A DNA stretch of 64,000 nt from Mycocentrospora acerina (GCA_022701365.1 JAKUHH010000040.1:248001-312000); one strand, 5' to 3'. Shown: positions 46,300-58,032, counted from the stretch's first letter. The notes: generated by a model from the sequence alone, not told the origin. Made by a program: numbers and translations.

Positions 46300-47573
46300 A
46301 TGCATGGCGTCGATGAGTTTGAAATGGAACCAGACGACGCTGCCAAGCCACGCCCGTTTCACGCGATCTGGGGACAGGACGCGACGTTTGATGTCGACAA
46401 CATAACACAACGCGCAATGGCGAATCTGGATATGCTGCTGCTCAAGGGAGCATCTTCAGAGGATCCTGAAGCAAGCCTCAACGAGCTGCGTTATGCAATT
46501 CTTGCAAAAGGCATACCTGCGAATAGCGAGGGAATGGTAAGCAGCTCCTTGCGCATCCGTTCCAAGCGCCAGCATCGTGCACAGCCAGGAGGAGAGAAAT
46601 GCTTCATGACTGCACGCCACTAACAGATTCCTGTCGCAGTCCGAGTTGCGCATCTACATCTGGCTCATATTGCTAAATGCGCCCCCACTACGCACCGAGG
46701 TCTATCTCGACCTTGTTCGACAGGGCGCGTCCCCTGCCCATGCCAAAATTCAGAACGACACCTTTCGAACCTTCCAAGGCGATCCTCTCTTCCGTCGACG
46801 CGTTACACAAAACAGCATAACACGCGTCTTGAACGCAGTCGCATGGAGACTTAATGATGCGCACGAAGCACGCGTCAATGGCTGGCAATCTCCACCAACA
46901 CTGTCCGAGTTTGGTGGCAGTCCTGACACTTCCATCTTGTCCCGTCATTCTTTCACCGGAGGTGCCAGGACTGATGCATCTACGACAAACGATGCAGAGC
47001 AGATAGGCTATGTGCAAGGCATGAACGTGCTCTGTGGGCCATTTCTGTATGCTTCTCGAAGCGAGGTCGAAGCGTTTACTGGCTTTGAGAAACTCATCAC
47101 CCAAGAATGCCCGGGGTATGTGCGAGGGTCCATGGAGGGCGTACACAAGGGTCTTGCGCTTGTCGATCGAGTTCTGGAAGTCGTCGATCCCAGGTTGTAC
47201 GGGCATCTCATGGACAACCACATGGAAGCAAGGATCTATGCCTTTGCATCCGTGCTCACCATGTGCGCTTGTACACCGCCTCTGCCAGAGGTGCTACAGC
47301 TGTGGGACTTTCTCTTCGCATATGGCCCTCATCTAAACATCTTGTGCATTGTGGCACAGCTTGTTTTGCTTCGAACAGACATTTTGAATAGTTCCAGGTA
47401 AGCTCAAGCAGTGTCAGCTGGCAGCTATACCTTGCTAACATCTACCTAGTCCCAACCAAATCCTGCGGAATCTTCCTGCTCTCAACGCGAAGAACATCAT
47501 CGGCGTTGCTATGAGCTTTGCTGGCAAGATTCCTGAGGACATGTTTGCAGAGATCATCAATCACGCCAAGTGA
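46300..47573 (+). CDS. BUB2: BUB2-like TBC-domain GTPase-activating protein
   Basis: Three exons (46300-46536, 46640-47397, 47450-47573) give 372 residues. LNELRYAILAKGIPANSEGM and SELRIYIWLILLNAPPL open the TBC domain as in Bub2 (Cdc16 in fission yeast). The arginine finger motif IQNDTFRTF and the glutamine finger GYVQGMNVLCGPFLY are both present, so a dual-finger GAP is expected. ECPGYVRGSMEGVHKGLALV and LPEVLQLWDFLFAYGPHLNI match the family, and the end, MSFAGKIPEDMFAEIINHAK, is short as usual. With Bfa1/Byr4 it holds the Tem1/Spg1 GTPase in check at spindle poles until the spindle is aligned. The acceptor of exon 2 is taken as GTCGCAG; an earlier CAG would break the frame. Confidence 0.92.
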
Positions 47574-48091
47574 TTACTTCTTTCCATGGAGGGTGTAAGA
47601 TGGAGCAGTACGGTGCTAATGTGTTACGACAATGACGATATGATACCCTCAAAAAGAGCTTGGACTTTGTACTTTTAAAATATATTTGCAGCAGGAAGCA
47701 GAGTTTGCAGCGATTGTAATTGATAGCATGTGTTTTTTTTAAAACTTTTTTTTCTTTCATTCGAAGTTTTTCTTCGCGAGATCTATCGGGTTGTCCTCGT
47801 CGAGACATTGTCTGTAATTTCTTGAGAGAAAAGTGGAAATTCTTAGCAGCTTTGTCTGAACCGGGTTCGCATGTCAGCGTGCGGTGAAAGGCCTATATTT
47901 CAGGGGTGGATCATGTCAAGGAAAGTATAGTTTCCACTTGAACAACATACAGTTCTCTTACAAAATACAAACTAGCAGTATTCTTTGAAAGTGGGACTAC
48001 TTTTGATTACCGTACTCATGAATCGTGAATCTTGATTCTCAGGACTTATAATCTGTACGTTCTCTAGTCTATCTGTATACATCTCTCTATA
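47574..48091. other. Convergent 3' spacer
   Basis: BUB2 and Nudix gene 3' flanks; T-rich runs, no gene. Confidence 0.6.
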
Positions 48092-49150
48092 TCACATCTT
48101 ACTGGCCTCCCTAATGACATCCTTGGTCAAAACCTCCCCCTTCTTCCTCTCCTCACTCAACCTCCCCATCTTCAGCAACTTTGCAAGCAAATCCTCGTCC
48201 CCGAAATGGCTATTATGCTCAAACTCGGGTTCGGCGCCATACGCCACCCTCGCAGCATCGACCATGATCCGCGCTGTCATGCCAAAGACCCTAAATGCAG
48301 CCAAATCCTCAAAGGATGCAGGCTCCGGACGCGGATCATCGCCTTCGGGCTGTGTCGACGGCGTGGTAGCACTCGCGTTTGAAGCCACCTGCGACGGATT
48401 CCTGGCAAGCAAAGACTGCGACGGTGGGGGTCTGGGGATATAAAAGTTATGCATGCGCCACTTGCTCTCATGCCAATCTGTCCAACTCCCTCTATACCAC
48501 TTCTCTAGCTTCCCATTCTTCTGTACCGGCCCCGGTCCCTCGCCCGTCCACTCTTTGCGCAGGAAACTCTCAAACGGCGCGGTGAAGACGGCGGCCACTT
48601 CCTTGGGGTCCAGTCGCGGGATCAACCGCTCTTCAACAGACACTTCCTCGTTCTCTCCAGAGGTAAAAGTAGCCGCTCCTTTCTCTGGCTTCAGAAACGC
48701 AACACAGGGCCTCACACCCAACTCCGTCTTGGCCAGATTTGTCGGCAATTCACACAAATGCTCGACACTAAAGCCCTTCAACTTGCCCAATCCCCCCTCC
48801 TCCCACGGCAAGCCAACCTCCTCGTATGCCTCACGCCGCGCAGTCGCAAACGGTGATTCGTCGAGAGAATCGGCTTTTCCACCAGGAAGCGCCGCTTGGC
48901 CGGCATAGTTGCGCAAATGCGCGCTCCGCATTGTGAGAACGACTTTGAGATCGCCATGGCGATCCGGAAATAGGAGGATGAGGACTGCCGCGCGGCGGGT
49001 AAGCGGGCAGTTATACCATTGCGTTGGTGGGGGGTTGTAGGCGCGGAGGCGGGCGAGAGCTTGCTGGTGGGGAAGTTAGTGCTGTGGGAGATGTGGGGAA
49101 GAATTGGGATGTGGGGGAAAGCGTACGATGGAAGATTGAGAAAGCGCCAT
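48092..49150 (-). CDS. Nudix hydrolase, CoA pyrophosphatase (PCD1/NUDT7) type
   Basis: Two minus-strand exons (49127-49150, 48092-49063) give 331 residues. The start MALSQSSI joins QALARLRAYNPPPTQWYN; AAVLILLFPDR and LTMRSAHLRNYAGQAALPGG lead into the Nudix box at about residues 67-93 (GGKADSLDESPFATARREAY, then EEVGL). The LR-x-Y-A-GQAALPGG sequence before the box is the UPF0035/CoA-binding signature of CoA diphosphatases, so cleavage of CoA or oxidised CoA to phosphopantetheine is the likely reaction, often in peroxisomes. The C-terminus (SKM, reading REASKM) resembles a weak type-1 peroxisomal signal. The insert between the box and FGMTARIMVDAARVAY is Pro/Glu-rich and fungal-specific. Confidence 0.88.
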
Positions 49151-50007
49151 GGTCGCTATGGCTTTGCTTTGCGCGAGCCATGCTGTTGGCCTCATGAGAT
49201 GCGCGTGCGAGGGAGCTTGTCGGAGGCGGAGGGGTTGATGTCATGGGCCGAGGCAGTTGCAGCCTCGCTCAATAAGCGGAACCTAGGACTCGACGATGAA
49301 GATTCGACACTGGTGTGTTGGAGCCGTGCATTCGAGTGTGTATTGCAGCCATGGAGTACTTTCGAGGCGTAGATGGCCGTCCCTTACGAGTAGGATCGAT
49401 TGCATCAGAAACAGACCCATTCATATTAAAGCCATACTTTTGCTCAACGACAACAAGTGACGTTCAGAAGGCATCTCCAGTCAGTGTAATCAAAATGGAG
49501 CACATCGTGATCAAGGCACAAGGAGATAGTTTTTCAGTAATTTCATGCAATTGAACCGCGTCTCTATATGAAAGGAAACTCATGATCGTTATCGTAGACA
49601 GGCGTGGCAATGGAAATGATGTCCCACCGCAACAAGTCATGATAGCTCGCAGCAAACCCTCAGAATACAGAAGAGCCGAAGAGCAGTAAAAAAGAAACAG
49701 TAGATTGCAGAAACAAACAATCCAGCCAACGGCGCATCTGCTGCGTATCTCTATCATGTGCAGAAAACATTCTTTTGGGGAAATCATTTCGCATACGAAA
49801 ATGGACAAACGCCGAGATGCCGCGATGTATATCCCCAGAGACGACCACTCGCCTCACCTCAAATCGCTTTTTGTCAAAGGAAAAGCTCCACCTGTCCGAG
49901 CAGGCGAGCTCGAATTAGATTACCGCCGCCTCTATCCCCAGTTACGCCACCAAAATGTTCGGTGGGTAAGGAGAGGCAGAAGTTGGAACACAGCGAGGAA
50001 CAACCGC
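49151..50007. other. Spacer between Nudix start and eIF4A 3' end
   Basis: The Nudix promoter and the eIF4A 3' untranslated region. No gene recognised. Confidence 0.6.
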
Positions 50008-50255
50008 TTAGATGAGGTCTGTCAAGAGTTAGAATGTCATTTTTGAGAGAGTAGATCATGCAAGACTTACCAGCCACGTTCATGGGCATCTCCTCGATCT
50101 GTGTGCTGTAGAACTGCTCAATCTCGCGCATCATGCGGACATCATCAGCAGTGACGAAGTTGATGGCAACACCCTTTCGTCCGAAACGTCCGCCACGACC
50201 GATGCGGTGGATGTAGTTCTCACGGTTGGCGGGCAGGTCGTAGTTGATGACCAGG

Positions 50256-50286
<31 letters not shown>

Positions 50287-50443
50287 GAAGGTCAGTGGCG
50301 ATGAGGACACGGGAAGATCCTGATCGGAACTCCTTCATGATGACGTCACGCTGGGCCTGGTCCATGTCGCCGTGCATAGCCGAGACGGTGAAGTCACGGG
50401 CAGTGAGCTTGTCGGTGAGCCAGTCGACCTTCCTGCGGGTGTT

Positions 50444-50482
<39 letters not shown>

Positions 50483-51420
50483 CAAGTCGGACAGGGTGTC
50501 GAGCTTCCAATCCTCCTTCTCGACGGCAATGTAGAACTGCTTGATACCTTCGAGGGTCAACTCGTCCTTCTTGACAAGGATGCGGACGGGGTCGCGCATG
50601 AACTTGGTGGTGACCTCGAGGACGTCCTGGGGCATGGTGGCGGACAGGAGAACGACCTGGGTGGACTGGGGCAGAAGCTGGAAGATGTCGTAGATCTGCT
50701 CGGTGAAACCGCGGGACAACATCTCGTCGGCCTCGTCGAGGACGAACATCTTCATGTGGTCGGTCTTCAAGACGCGACGCTGGATCATGTCCTGGACACG
50801 GCCGGGTGTGCCGACGACGACCTGGGGACCGTCCTGGAGGGCCTTCATGTCGTCACGGACGCTGGTGCCGCCAATGCAGGCGTGGCACTGGATGTCCATG
50901 AAGTCACCGATGGCGACGACGACCTTCTGGATCTGCTGGGCAAGCTCACGGGTGGGAGCGAGGATCAGAGCCTGGCAGGCCTTGATGCTGGAGTCGATCT
51001 TCTGGAGAGTCGAGATGGAGAAGGTAGCCGTCTTACCGGTACCGGACTGGGCCTGGGCGATGACATCGTGGCCTGGTGGTGCATGCGTCAGTCGTTGACC
51101 TCAGGACTTTGGCGGGGCAGGATTCTCAAACTCACCCTTGATGACGGGCATGATGGCGCGCTGCTGGATGGCAGACGGGCGCTCGAAACCGTAGGCGTAG
51201 ACACCACGGAGGAGCTCGGCCTTCAGGTTCATGTTGTCGAACGAGTCGGTAGTCTCATCGTAGTTGGACTCGATCTGGCCTGCATGTCTGTTAGCAACGG
51301 CCTGGCTTGAGTCGCAACACCCCCGCATGCCGTCGCAGTCGCACTGCACGGCGCGCGGCGGCGCACAGAGATAGCAGAGCACTCACCCTCGGCCAAATCC
51401 TTAAGACCCTCGTCAGCCAT
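50008..51420 (-). CDS. TIF1: ATP-dependent RNA helicase eIF4A
   Basis: Four minus-strand exons (51387-51420, 51136-51279, 50071-51072, 50008-50018) give 396 residues, the usual eIF4A size. Motifs: the Q region YGFERPSAIQQRAI, AQSGTGKT (I), APTRELAQQ (Ia), VLDEADEML (II), LSATMPQDV (III), IFCNTRRKVDWL (IV), [20 protein letters not shown] (V) and HRIGRGGRFGRKG (VI). It unwinds mRNA leaders in the eIF4F complex. The last exon is only 11 nt and supplies the third residue from the end onward, giving the conserved end NVADLI. Without that splice the frame would continue into the intron and end with extra residues. Codon use is strongly biased (C-ending codons), as expected for a highly expressed gene. 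The start is divergent from the F-box/JmjC gene. Confidence 0.97.
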
Positions 51421-51867
51421 GATTGCGATTAGAAGTAGACGACTACTGGCGCTGCCGTAGTCGAAAAAAAGTTCGTGGCGGGGTTAAACGGGGGGATCCT
51501 GTGGATGCCGCCGTTGCTGTGGGGAGTTGTTGTGGGAAAAGCTAGACACCAGATTCTCGCGCAGAGAATCAAAGGGGTATCTAGGTTGGGATTTGTTGTA
51601 ATGGAGGGTGTGTGTGGGTGGTGAGAGTAGAGGGGGGAGGTGGGTGGTGGGCTTTTGAGCAAAAATTCGCAGCGCAGATGGCTTGGCAGGGTCTAAATTT
51701 TAGCGCTCTGTGGTCAACGGCAAACTCTCGATTGTCTCGCTCTCACCTTCGCCGGATGCGCCACCCACTCGTGATTCATACTCGGTTCCAAGGTTTTTTT
51801 TGCGCGTTTGCCCCGTGCCGTCATTTGCACCGGTGAATCTCTCCGGCTGTTTCTGGAATCCTTTGAC
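51421..51867. promoter_or_regulatory. Divergent promoter region, eIF4A / F-box-JmjC gene
   Basis: These 447 bp between two start codons must hold both promoters and leaders. The minus-strand side is rich in CCACCCACAC-type pyrimidine runs. No specific site can be assigned. Confidence 0.5.
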
Positions 51868-53792
51868 ATGGCGCCTGGCATCCTTGCGCATGATTTGCCC
51901 TGTGCCGAATCACGCCCCTCCAAAAAACTCAAGACTTCAGCGGCGATGCATTTTGAAAGCGAAGAGGAGGATGTGGCGGTAGCAGTTCCCTCGCATCCCC
52001 TGGGCATCAAGCCTGCTGGAAATGCGTACACGGCATCCGAGAACATCAAGTCACGATGTGGATCATTCGCACAGCTGCCTGATGAGCTTCTAAGCCACAT
52101 CTTTGAGTCATTCGATGCTGACACTCTCATTCGATTGGGGAGCACCTGTCGAGCTTTGTACGCTTTTACGCGGCTAGACGAACTCTGGAGGGCCTTGTTT
52201 GTTGGGTGAGTCTTGTAATCGCTGTATTGTTGACTCCTTTTTTTTCACGTGTCCCAACTCCTGTCCCAACTCCTGTCCAAGAAAAAATGGTATTTCCACA
52301 TCAGTAAACGAGAGTGCTTGGATTTTTCTAGCAGTGTACCAACTCGGTGTTGGTTAGAATGAATTCTCCAACATGAAGTGAGTGGCGCACACTCGCCAGT
52401 GTTTGTTTGAACGAGAATACCTTCACTGTTGGAAGAGGACTAGCTTGTAGACTTTGGTCTGCCCTCCCACCACAATCAGATATATATGTAGCATTGTTTT
52501 TACAGACCATTAGAAACCTCGTTCCCATAATTTTGCCAGACTCAACAAATTTTTACACTCGTTTGCCAGACTAACACACCAACAGCTCCCAGCCAGAATC
52601 TTTTGAGTGGCGCGGAACCTGGCGAGCAACCTTCCTCAACACCCCCCCAGAAAACATCACATCAATCTCCTGTAAAAACCTCTTCTCAGACGTTCTCTAC
52701 CGACCCTTCCAATGCGCTCACACCCCACTCGAGCCCTTCACCCGCAACATCCCCAAAGCCAACCAGATCCCGCGTCTCCCCGACCTCACCCATGAAGAAT
52801 ACGCCTCCAACTGGACGGACAAGCCCTTTATCCTCACCGATCCCGTGAAAAAATGGCCCGTCTACGGGACCTGGACACCCTCGTACCTCCTCTCGCACTT
52901 CCCCGACGTGAAATTCCGCGCCGAAGCCGTCGACTGGCCCACGTCAACCTACATCCGGTACATGAACTCCAACGCGGACGAATCCCCCCTCTACCTCTTC
53001 GACCGCGCCTTTGCCTCCAAAACACGCATCTCCCTCACGGGCCCCTCAGCCGCCTACCAAACCCCCGCATGCTTCGGCGCCGACCTCTTCAGCGTGCTGG
53101 GCCCGCACCGCCCCGACTGCCGGTGGCTCATCATGGGCCCCGCCCGCAGCGGCTCCACCTTCCACAAAGACCCCAACGCGACAAACGCATGGAACGCGCC
53201 CCTCACCGGCTCAAAATACTGGCTCATGTTCCCGTCGGGGGCAGGCATCCCCCCTCCCCCCGGCGTCATCATCTCCGACGACCAAAGCGAAATCACCTCC
53301 CCGCTCAGCATCGCAGAGTACATGCTCACGTTCCACGCGCTCGCGCGCCGCACCCCCGGCTGCAAAGAAGGCATCTGCGCGGCCGGCGAGGTCCTGCACG
53401 TCCCCAGCGGCTGGTTCCATCTCGTGCTCAATCTCGACGAGAGCCTGGCGCTCACGCAAAACTTTGTCCCCTCGAAACGACTCCCCGACGTCCTGGGCTT
53501 CTTGCGCGACCAGCGCCTCGAGGTCAGCGGGTTCCGAGACGACGTGTGTGAGCGGGCGTACGAGGTTTTTGTCGAGAGGCTGCAGGAGGAGTACCCCGAG
53601 GTGTTGGAGGAGGGGCTGGCGGAGCTGGAGAGGAGGGCCAAGAAGGCTGGGGGGAGGGGGAAATGGGAGATGCTTACCAAGGGAGGTGTAGGAGGAGGCG
53701 AGGGTGAGGACAAAGGAGAAGAAAAGGAGAGTGGAGGGTTTAGCTTTGGGTTTGGAGGTGCTGATGATGATGACGATGCTGATATCCCGTGA
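51868..53792 (+). CDS. F-box plus JmjC-domain protein (JMJD6-like)
   Basis: Two exons (51868-52205, 52586-53792) give 514 residues. An F-box lies at about residues 66-112 (FAQLPDELLSHIFESFDADT, then LIRLGSTCRALYAF). The second exon has the JmjC/cupin core: ADLFSVLGPHRPDCRWLIMG, STFHKDPNATNAWN with the HxD iron ligands, SKYWLMFPSG with a candidate 2-oxoglutarate lysine, and VPSGWFHLVLNLDESLALTQ with the distal histidine and asparagine. All iron ligands are present, so an active 2-oxoglutarate oxygenase (hydroxylase or demethylase) is plausible. The F-box suggests an SCF link. The tail is Lys/Glu then Gly/Asp-rich. The 380-nt intron is long for this window and may hide a small exon. A CAACAG acceptor keeps the frame. 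Confidence 0.88.
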
Positions 53793-53800
53793 GCTGCTGC

Positions 53801-53836
<36 letters not shown>
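53801..53836. repeat. (AGT)12 microsatellite
   Basis: Twelve perfect AGT units begin 9 bp after the JmjC stop codon. Confidence 0.95.
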
Positions 53837-53837
<1 letters not shown>

Positions 53838-54022
53838 AAAGAAGAAGAAGGAAAAGAAGTATCTAACCTCGAATAAAAGTATAACGAATAATCATATTGT
53901 TGTTATTGTTTTTAATATTTTTCAGAGTGTCAAGGGATCGGGAAAATGAGGCACAAAGGAAATGTAATGTTAAAAAAAAATAAAAAAAAATGAGAATATG
54001 AAGCTTCAGATCATCAACATCA

Positions 54023-54023
<1 letters not shown>

Positions 54024-54063
<40 letters not shown>
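54024..54063. repeat. (GA)20 microsatellite
   Basis: About twenty perfect GA units, followed by a run of A. Confidence 0.93.
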
Positions 54064-54068
<5 letters not shown>

Positions 54069-54309
54069 AAAAATTGTATTGTCAATGATAATAAAAACGG
54101 AAAATAAAAGTATTACTGCTACAAGATTCAAAGGTCCAATTCTCTCCAAGATTTTACGTCTAGCCTCCCTTTCTCAAGACTAAAGTCTACTCAGCATGTC
54201 GAAGTCGAACCCCCACGAACCCCAAGTTCGCTACCGCCGCCGCCGCCACCCTTTGCACGTTTGGCTGTCCTTGCGTCCCATTCCGAGTAGGTGCATACCG
54301 GTCCCCAGT

Positions 54310-55638
54310 CTACGACGACGCAGTATTTGCCTTTCTCTCATCCTCTTCCTTTCGCATATCCTCAAGAAACTTCTCCCACGTCTCAATGGTACCGTCAAAG
54401 AAGTCGACGTGCGCATCTGCCAAGTCCCCTAATGTGTCTTTGAACTCGACAGCCTTGATGCGCTCAAAGTCGGCAACCTCTTTGACAGTGTGTTCATCAA
54501 AGGCTTCGGTAGCCTTTTTTGCCGCCTCGACCTCGCCCGTTAGACGCTCGATTTCAACCTCTAGTTTGCGGACGCGCTGTCGGCGGGACTGTTCGTGATC
54601 GATGCCGCGCAGGTCCTCTACCTTGGAACGCAGGAAGCCAGATGCGCCCATCCCTGAGCCGTGGGAACTGGCGAGCGAGTCGCGATCTGCGGCGGATTTG
54701 GCCAGGTATTCGCTCAGACCCTCAAAATCGAGCTGTTTGGCCTCGCGGTTTCGCAGGAGGTTCTTGATGGCAAGGATGTAGGCATCCATGTCTCGCAGGC
54801 TGGTGATGTAGTTTTGGTCCGTATGCTCGCGGATTGACTTGAAGCCCTGCGAGGTTGTGATGACCGAGGCGGCAAATGAGGTCAAGGTGCTTTCGACAGC
54901 AGGTTCGAGGGCAGTCAGCTTCTGGCACTGGGTTGCTAGGTCGGCGTAGTCGGTTTCGAGGTCGCCCTGCCTTCTCGCCACGCGGATGGTGACTTTCTCG
55001 ACGCTAGTCAGATCGTCGCCGAGCTTGTTCGCGCGCTCGCTGACCTCGATGAAGCGCTTGTCTGGCTTGTGCACCTTGGACCACGTGTTTACGAGCGTGT
55101 CTGTAATGGCATCGACGATGCCCCCGCCCTGGTCTGAGCCGCTTGCAGCTCTCGAAGTCCTTCCCTTCATGTGTTGGTTCCAGTCTGGGCTCTCGAGGAA
55201 GTTGATGAATAGCATTGCCCTCCGCAGCACGGGGTGTAGGGCCATGCGCTTGAGGAAGCGATGCAGCGAGTGGGCACGCCTTTGGGTGAAGTCGGAGCCA
55301 AAGCGGTCTCCGCGCACATACTCCATCTTGTGCTTGTCTGGTAGCGGTGGGACGGCACATTGTGGATATTCCTTGGAGAGCTGTTTCCAGAGGAAGACAA
55401 AGTCTGTGAAGCGGCGGCGGACGGTGAACTCTGGCTTTTGGAAGGACTGGTAGTCGGACTAGAGGGGCTGCATGAACATTCGAGGCTCGTAGTGCGCAGA
55501 GAAGGTGCAGATGTGCAGGTGTAGACCAACCTTTGTGGTGACCAAGTACGAGACATATGCCGTCTGCGTGCCCGCCAGCTCCTTCTGCGGGCTCCCAACG
55601 AAAGTCTCCAGGCGCCCTTCACTGAAGTCGGTCGTCAT
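54310..55638 (-). CDS. SNX4: Sorting nexin SNX4 / ATG24
   Basis: Two minus-strand exons (55531-55638, 54310-55458) give 418 residues. The PX domain spans the splice: TQTAYVSYLVTTK, then SDYQSFQKPEFTVRRRFTDF, VPPLPDKHKMEYVRGDRFGS and RRAHSLHRFLKRMALHPVLR, with the RRFTDF phosphoinositide-binding motif. A BAR-type helical region follows (FIEVSERANKLGDDLTSVEK to VDFFDGTIETWEKFLEDMRK). SNX4 recycles cargo from endosomes and serves selective autophagy, including pexophagy. Family members usually have 30-90 more residues before the PX domain; here the first good ATG is close to it, so an upstream exon may be missing. A separate 40-codon ORF (55710-55832) lies in the leader. Confidence 0.92.
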
Positions 55639-56404
55639 TTCGCGTCTGCAAATCCGTCGTGGGCCGCCTTGGGGACAGGGAGAGTTTTTATTTTTATTTT
55701 TAGAAAAGCCTATGTAGTGTTCAAAGTGGTGGTAGTAGGTGTTGGCGATGGAGTCCTGCCTGATATGGCTGGGGTGGCTGAAGTGGTGGGTTTGGATGAT
55801 GTTGGGGCTGGGCCTGGGGCCTGGGACGTCATTCGCGACTGGGAGCTCGGGTCCTGCGGGGCGCGTCCGAGCAACACCGAGCATAGTGGGACCTGTATAT
55901 GAAGGAAAAAGCCGTAAATTCAAATGACTACCGAATTTGTGAAGATGCACAGACACGAATATGGATTTTAGCAAATGTGCAAATGTGCAAATGTGCAAGT
56001 AATAAATGCATGTCTCTAGATGCATGAGCATGTAGATGGATGTAACCATGAATAGTTATACATGATTAATAAATATCCATAAATGCACAAAGAGGTATGT
56101 GGATGAAAAATAATCATATAGTAAATATACACTCATGTCTAAACACACACTTGTATACAAGCACACATGCACATGTATAGAGAGGCATGCACATGTATAG
56201 ACAGGCATGTAGTAGTTAAAAAAAACATATATATAAAAATAATATAAAGATATGTGTGAACATCAATCATCAATCCATCAGAGCAAAAGTTAATCCATGA
56301 AGCTCTAATACCAAGAGTCGATTGCTTGGGTTGAGCAATTCATACCCTGGGTGCATACTAGAATTGGCCCCTTTCTAAATGATGTGGGAAATCTACCAAG
56401 ACGT
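55639..56404. other. SNX4 leader and AT-rich repeat spacer
   Basis: The SNX4 leader has a Thr/Ser/Pro-rich 40-codon ORF (55710-55832, minus). From about 55970 the DNA is AT-rich with short repeats: AAATGTGCAAATGTGC near 55975-56000 and GCATGCACATGTATAGA twice near 56165-56215. No gene seen. Confidence 0.55.
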
Positions 56405-57183
56405 CTATGCTACTTCTAGAACGCCTCCAAAGCGCCTGCCGAATTCTTCAAGGATCTGAGGGGTAATCTCGTCACTACTGTTTCCGTTGACTGTCCACAA
56501 AACACCGAGGTTGTCGTAGTGCTCCAGCAGAGGCATGTTGTTTTCTTTGAAGCTCCTTAGTCGCTTCTTCCAGACCTCTGGGTCGTCGTCTGCACGGCGA
56601 ACCAGGGCTTCTCCCGTGATGTCGTCCTTGCCGTCGACCTTGGGGGCATTGAATGTGGTGTTGTAGACGCGGCCAGAGGGCTCGTGGACCCAGCGGTTGC
56701 AGATGCGGTCGATGATGATTTCGCTGGGGGTGTTGAGGCTGACGACCAGGTTGATGGGCACAATGCGGTCGAGCTGGGCGGCCTGTGTTGCGGTGCGCGG
56801 GAAGCCGTCGAGGATGAAGGAGGCGTGGGGCTGGTCGGAGAAGGAGTATTTTGATTTTCGCGTGGCGCGCTGTATCCAGCCGCGCGTTGTGAGCTCGTGG
56901 GTGATGAGGCGCAGGATCAGGCTGTCCGAGACCAATGCGCCCGACTTCATAATCGACTCGGCCTCGAGACCTGCAATCTGTGAGCGGGGGCGAGCGGCGG
57001 GGTAAGGGAGCGCATACCGGCAGGCGTGCGTTCCTTGACGTTCTTGCGCAGCAGGTCGCCGGAGCTGAGCTGCTGGATGTCTGGGAAGTGGTGCATCAGG
57101 CGCTCGCTCTGGGTGCCCTTGCCCACGCCCGGGGCGCCGACGAGGATGACGCGGGCGGCCCTTGCGAGTGTCGGAAGCGCCAT
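56405..57183 (-). CDS. ADK2: Mitochondrial GTP:AMP phosphotransferase (adenylate kinase 3 type)
   Basis: Two minus-strand exons (57018-57183, 56405-56970) give 243 residues. The P-loop VILVGAPGVGKGTQSERL, then QQLSSGDLLRKNVKERT, HASFILDGFPRTATQAAQLD and NRWVHEPSGRVYNTTFNAPK, followed by DDITGEALVRRADDDPEVWK, define a long-lid adenylate kinase of the AK3/Adk2 branch. The short basic N-terminus (MALPTLARAARV) can act as an uncleaved mitochondrial signal. Members use GTP or ITP to phosphorylate AMP in the matrix. Exon 1 ends with the first base of a glycine codon. It diverges from MDM38, also mitochondrial, across a repeat-rich promoter. Confidence 0.93.
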
Positions 57184-58032
57184 GGTCGGGGGGATTTGCA
57201 GGGAGAGGGCGGGCTCGGCAGGATGGGCGGCCGGGTTCAGAGAGGCAGTGTAGCAAGTGGAAACTCGCAGGCTTCGTGCGACGGCGCTGCGGCTAGAGAA
57301 GATGCATGGCGACGGGCGGGCGGGCAGGATACAGGGCGTGCGGGTAGGCAGGATACAGGGCGTGCGGGCAGAGCAGCACAGGACGGGCAGGACGGGCAGG
57401 ACGGGCTCACACTAGCGACACAGGCGGGCTTATAGGGAAGGGCAGACGGCTGGCGTCGCGGTTGGGCGGGCGGACATGTCGTCGTCGTCGCCAAGGGACG
57501 ACCGACGGGCTGGCATGGCCGGGTATTGTCGTCCATGCTAAGAATACCAGGGCTGGCATTACCGACGGGTGGCCGTCGGCGCCATGGAGCAGCAGCAAAC
57601 AGCTCGGCAGCGGGCAGGGCAGGTCGGCACGTGCACGGCATCTCGCCGTGTGGCCGTGTGGGTGACTACAGGTGGCTAGGGATGGCCGTGTGGCGGTCGA
57701 CGTCGATGCAACGGGCGTGTCTGCCAAGCACGGGCCCCCTTGCCTCTGCCTGTGCATCCCGCCCAGCACCAGCAGCCTCGTCGGCAGTCGGCGGTCGGTG
57801 GCCGTGGCCCTAGCTGGCAGTCGTAGCCCTACCACGTCGGCGGCCGGGGCTTTGCTTGCGTCAACCTGCGCGCATTTTCCAGTGCCCACACGCTCCTTGC
57901 CTCCGCCGACATCTGCTTCTGCCTCCACCACACGCCGCCCTGCACGCTCTCTTCTGCTCCCCGCCCACTGCACACTGCCTGCCGCACCCCCTGCCCGTCC
58001 CTCTCCGCCCGTCCGCCCCTGCCCCGGGCGCA
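57184..58032. promoter_or_regulatory. Divergent promoter region, ADK2 / MDM38, with short repeats
   Basis: About 850 bp of GC-rich DNA. At 57320-57415 a unit near GCAGGATACAGGGCGTGCGG occurs twice, followed by a GGACGGGCA repeat. No coding sequence is accepted. Confidence 0.55.

Larger units (their letters stand above)
53793..54309. other. Convergent 3' spacer with microsatellites
   Basis: This holds an (AGT)12 run at 53801-53836 directly after the JmjC stop, A-rich DNA, and a (GA)n run at 54024-54063. No gene seen. Confidence 0.7.
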
